Shown in pieces: positions 62,566-64,000 of a DNA stretch of 64,000 bases. The DNA comes from Maniola hyperantus. Taxonomy: Eukaryota; Arthropoda; Insecta; Lepidoptera; Nymphalidae. Under the pieces are notes generated by a model. The model was not told where the DNA came from. It worked only from the letters and a program-made list of their open reading frames with translations, and searched no databases. Within the stretch, counting starts at the first letter, position 1; each line of letters begins with the position of its first letter. Position numbers and translations under genes: made by a program. Location of the stretch: positions 12,276,001-12,340,000 of the forward strand of contig NC_048538.1 in assembly GCF_902806685.2 (NCBI RefSeq). The letters run 5' to 3'.

Positions 62566-64000
62566 TATATCTGTGGTTCATCAGATTTCCGTAATAATAT
62601 GTAATTTCAAAATTACGCCCGCTTTGAGCTCGGTAACATTAAAACTACACATTTTACAGAAATTTTATAAACCACTGAACCATATTATATTAGGGTTACT
62701 TTCATAAAGGTGTTTAACTTTTTTATTTGTTTTGTTTACTTATTAGTATTTGAAGAGAAGTGTCTTTAATTAAATACGAAGACTTTTATGAATGCGTCTT
62801 TGATGGAACAACAAAATCGTAGAATTAGGTAAGTCTAAGTTCTACATTATTGAAAATTTTAAAATTAGATCAAAGAAAGCACTTTCCTTAGCAGCATTGT
62901 TATTATTAAATATTCACTCAAAATAAATAATAAGTCGCATCCATATTAGAATATCGTAACAAATGTAAGCCCTCCGTTATCCCTTGAACGCGTGTTCCAT
63001 CTCAGCCGACAAGGTCCATGTGTGAGTGAGCTCTTGCAATGCACACATACGCAAATTAATGCATTTCTCACTTCCACACATAGAAACACCGTGTAGCTAC
63101 AGGGAAGCCTACACGCGGATATGTGTGCGTGACCCGACATTGGTATTTTGATTGGTCATGCATTTTACGTGTTTATAGCCTCGTGGTCTCCCGTGCGGGC
63201 GAGCGCTGCGCTATAAAGGTATAATTTATGCCGGTGCCCGGGATAGTGGTGCCAAGTGGTGTGAAAAAACGGGACGTGGTGTTAAATATCGGGACGTGTC
63301 AAATTATCTTTTTCAATGTACGAGTAGCAAAGCCAAAGAAGACGTAAAATATTAGTTTTTGATAGTGAATACTCCTCTAAGTTATAAATCATCCAAATTG
63401 GCCTTAAATGCCACTCATCATCATCACTACAATGACAAGCTATAGTATCGAAAGAGTCCATAATCATAACATAAAACTATGAAAATGTACACCAAAGTAG
63501 GCAATAGAAAAGCTTCTTCCATGAGAAGTAAATTAGGGTACATTCTACATTATAAGTTCGAAGGTCTTATTACTTAAATGGAAGTTTCAGTTTTAGCTTG
63601 AATCCAATACATTCTTGGTAAGAAGTCCAGCTAAAATTACGTGCAGACCCTTGGTTTGACAATTCAAACAAGATCTTCTGTAGGAGTTGAGGCGGCAACA
63701 CAGTAAGAAACATCTTGAAATCCGCGAGGTGATTACGTATCCCGCGACAGGCTTGCGACAGGCGTAAATTTCGCAAACGTTTCTGTCAAAGAGAAGAGAG
63801 TGACAGCAATAGCCACAAAGCAAAATAAGAAGCTGAAGAAGAGAGACAGCAAATGAACTGTCGCATTGCTATTGCTGTCGCGTTGCTGTCGTTTTACGTG
63901 TAATCACCCCACGGGACGTCCCGCCAATACCGGGACAACGCACAACACTATCGACCGATACCTAAGGGCTTATTTTACCGATAAGGCATCTAATGTAACG
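62566..64000. other. Mostly single-copy DNA; possible element or regulatory patches near the end
   Basis: CG-rich patches lie at 63180-63300 and 63895-63950; both contain GGGACGT words (CGGGACGTGG, CGGGACGTG, CGGGACGTCCCG), the last a palindrome. GCTATTGCTGTCGCGTTGCTGTCG is a short repeat at 63868-63891. Overlapping 68- and 76-codon minus frames at 63570-63823 have no recognised motif. Confidence 0.35.

Noticed and set aside
1..64000. A new multigene system or gene cluster
   Set aside because: I looked for neighbouring coding sequences with shared orientation or related functions; only one multi-exon gene and transposon relics are present.

Overview
The window reads as a piece of a lepidopteran (moth or butterfly) nuclear genome. 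It is AT-rich and saturated with the TAGGTAGGTACCTACC-type runs common in moth and butterfly introns. It carries many copies of interspersed repeats that I recognise from Lepidoptera: short elements ending CGCGGACGAAGTCGCGGGCATCAGCTAG, repeats carrying GTCT/GTCC microsatellites between GGGTTCCGTA and TACGGAACCC, a tRNA-derived SINE, and RTE-type LINE tails. Nothing looks bacterial, viral or plasmid-like. Most open frames are short chance frames or transposon debris.

Only one convincing host-type protein gene is visible. It is a three-exon MADF/BESS-like gene on the minus strand (coding exons 53240-53001, 51880-51713, 51536-51177). The introns are GT-AG and phase 0, the encoded protein is about 255 residues, a GC-rich segment precedes the start codon, and two AATAAA signals follow the stop.

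Layout. Positions 1-4,300 hold a roughly 1 kb terminal-inverted-repeat element with a Helitron-like element and a long foldback nested inside it, then a hairpin MITE. Positions 4,300-8,600 are mostly single-copy, with GC-rich islands and a LINE tail. From 8,600 to 15,500 there are microsatellite-bearing repeats, small hairpin elements, Helitron-like repeats, and RTE and Jockey-like reverse-transcriptase fragments. From 18,200 to 27,100 there is a dense run of microsatellite-bearing repeats, including a 5'-extended duplicated pair, and GC-rich hairpin MITEs. Positions 27,100-32,000 are mostly single-copy with an RTE fragment. Positions 32,037-32,995 hold an 84-bp tandem array. From 33,000 to 40,100 there are LINE scraps, Helitron-like copies and GC-rich unique DNA. 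From 40,190 to 43,850 there is an 83-bp array, a SINE, one MITE nested in another, and a composite element with a pyrimidine tract and ~130-bp repeats. From 44,400 to 48,850 there is a stack of nested inverted-repeat elements, containing a TA-flanked MITE and a small internally deleted Copia-type LTR element with matching target-site duplications. From 49,000 to 53,500 lies the MADF gene. From 53,900 to 62,600 there are Helitron-like copies (one with an exact 95-bp tandem duplication at its 3' end, one pair joined head to tail), a readable RTE C-terminal fragment, and long hairpin elements.

The elements are layered, so their relative ages can be read from who interrupts whom. I found no coherent new multigene system. 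The most informative signals are structural: the Helitron head-to-tail junction and end duplication, the deleted Copia copy, the frame-preserving 84-bp array and the nested MITE stacks.
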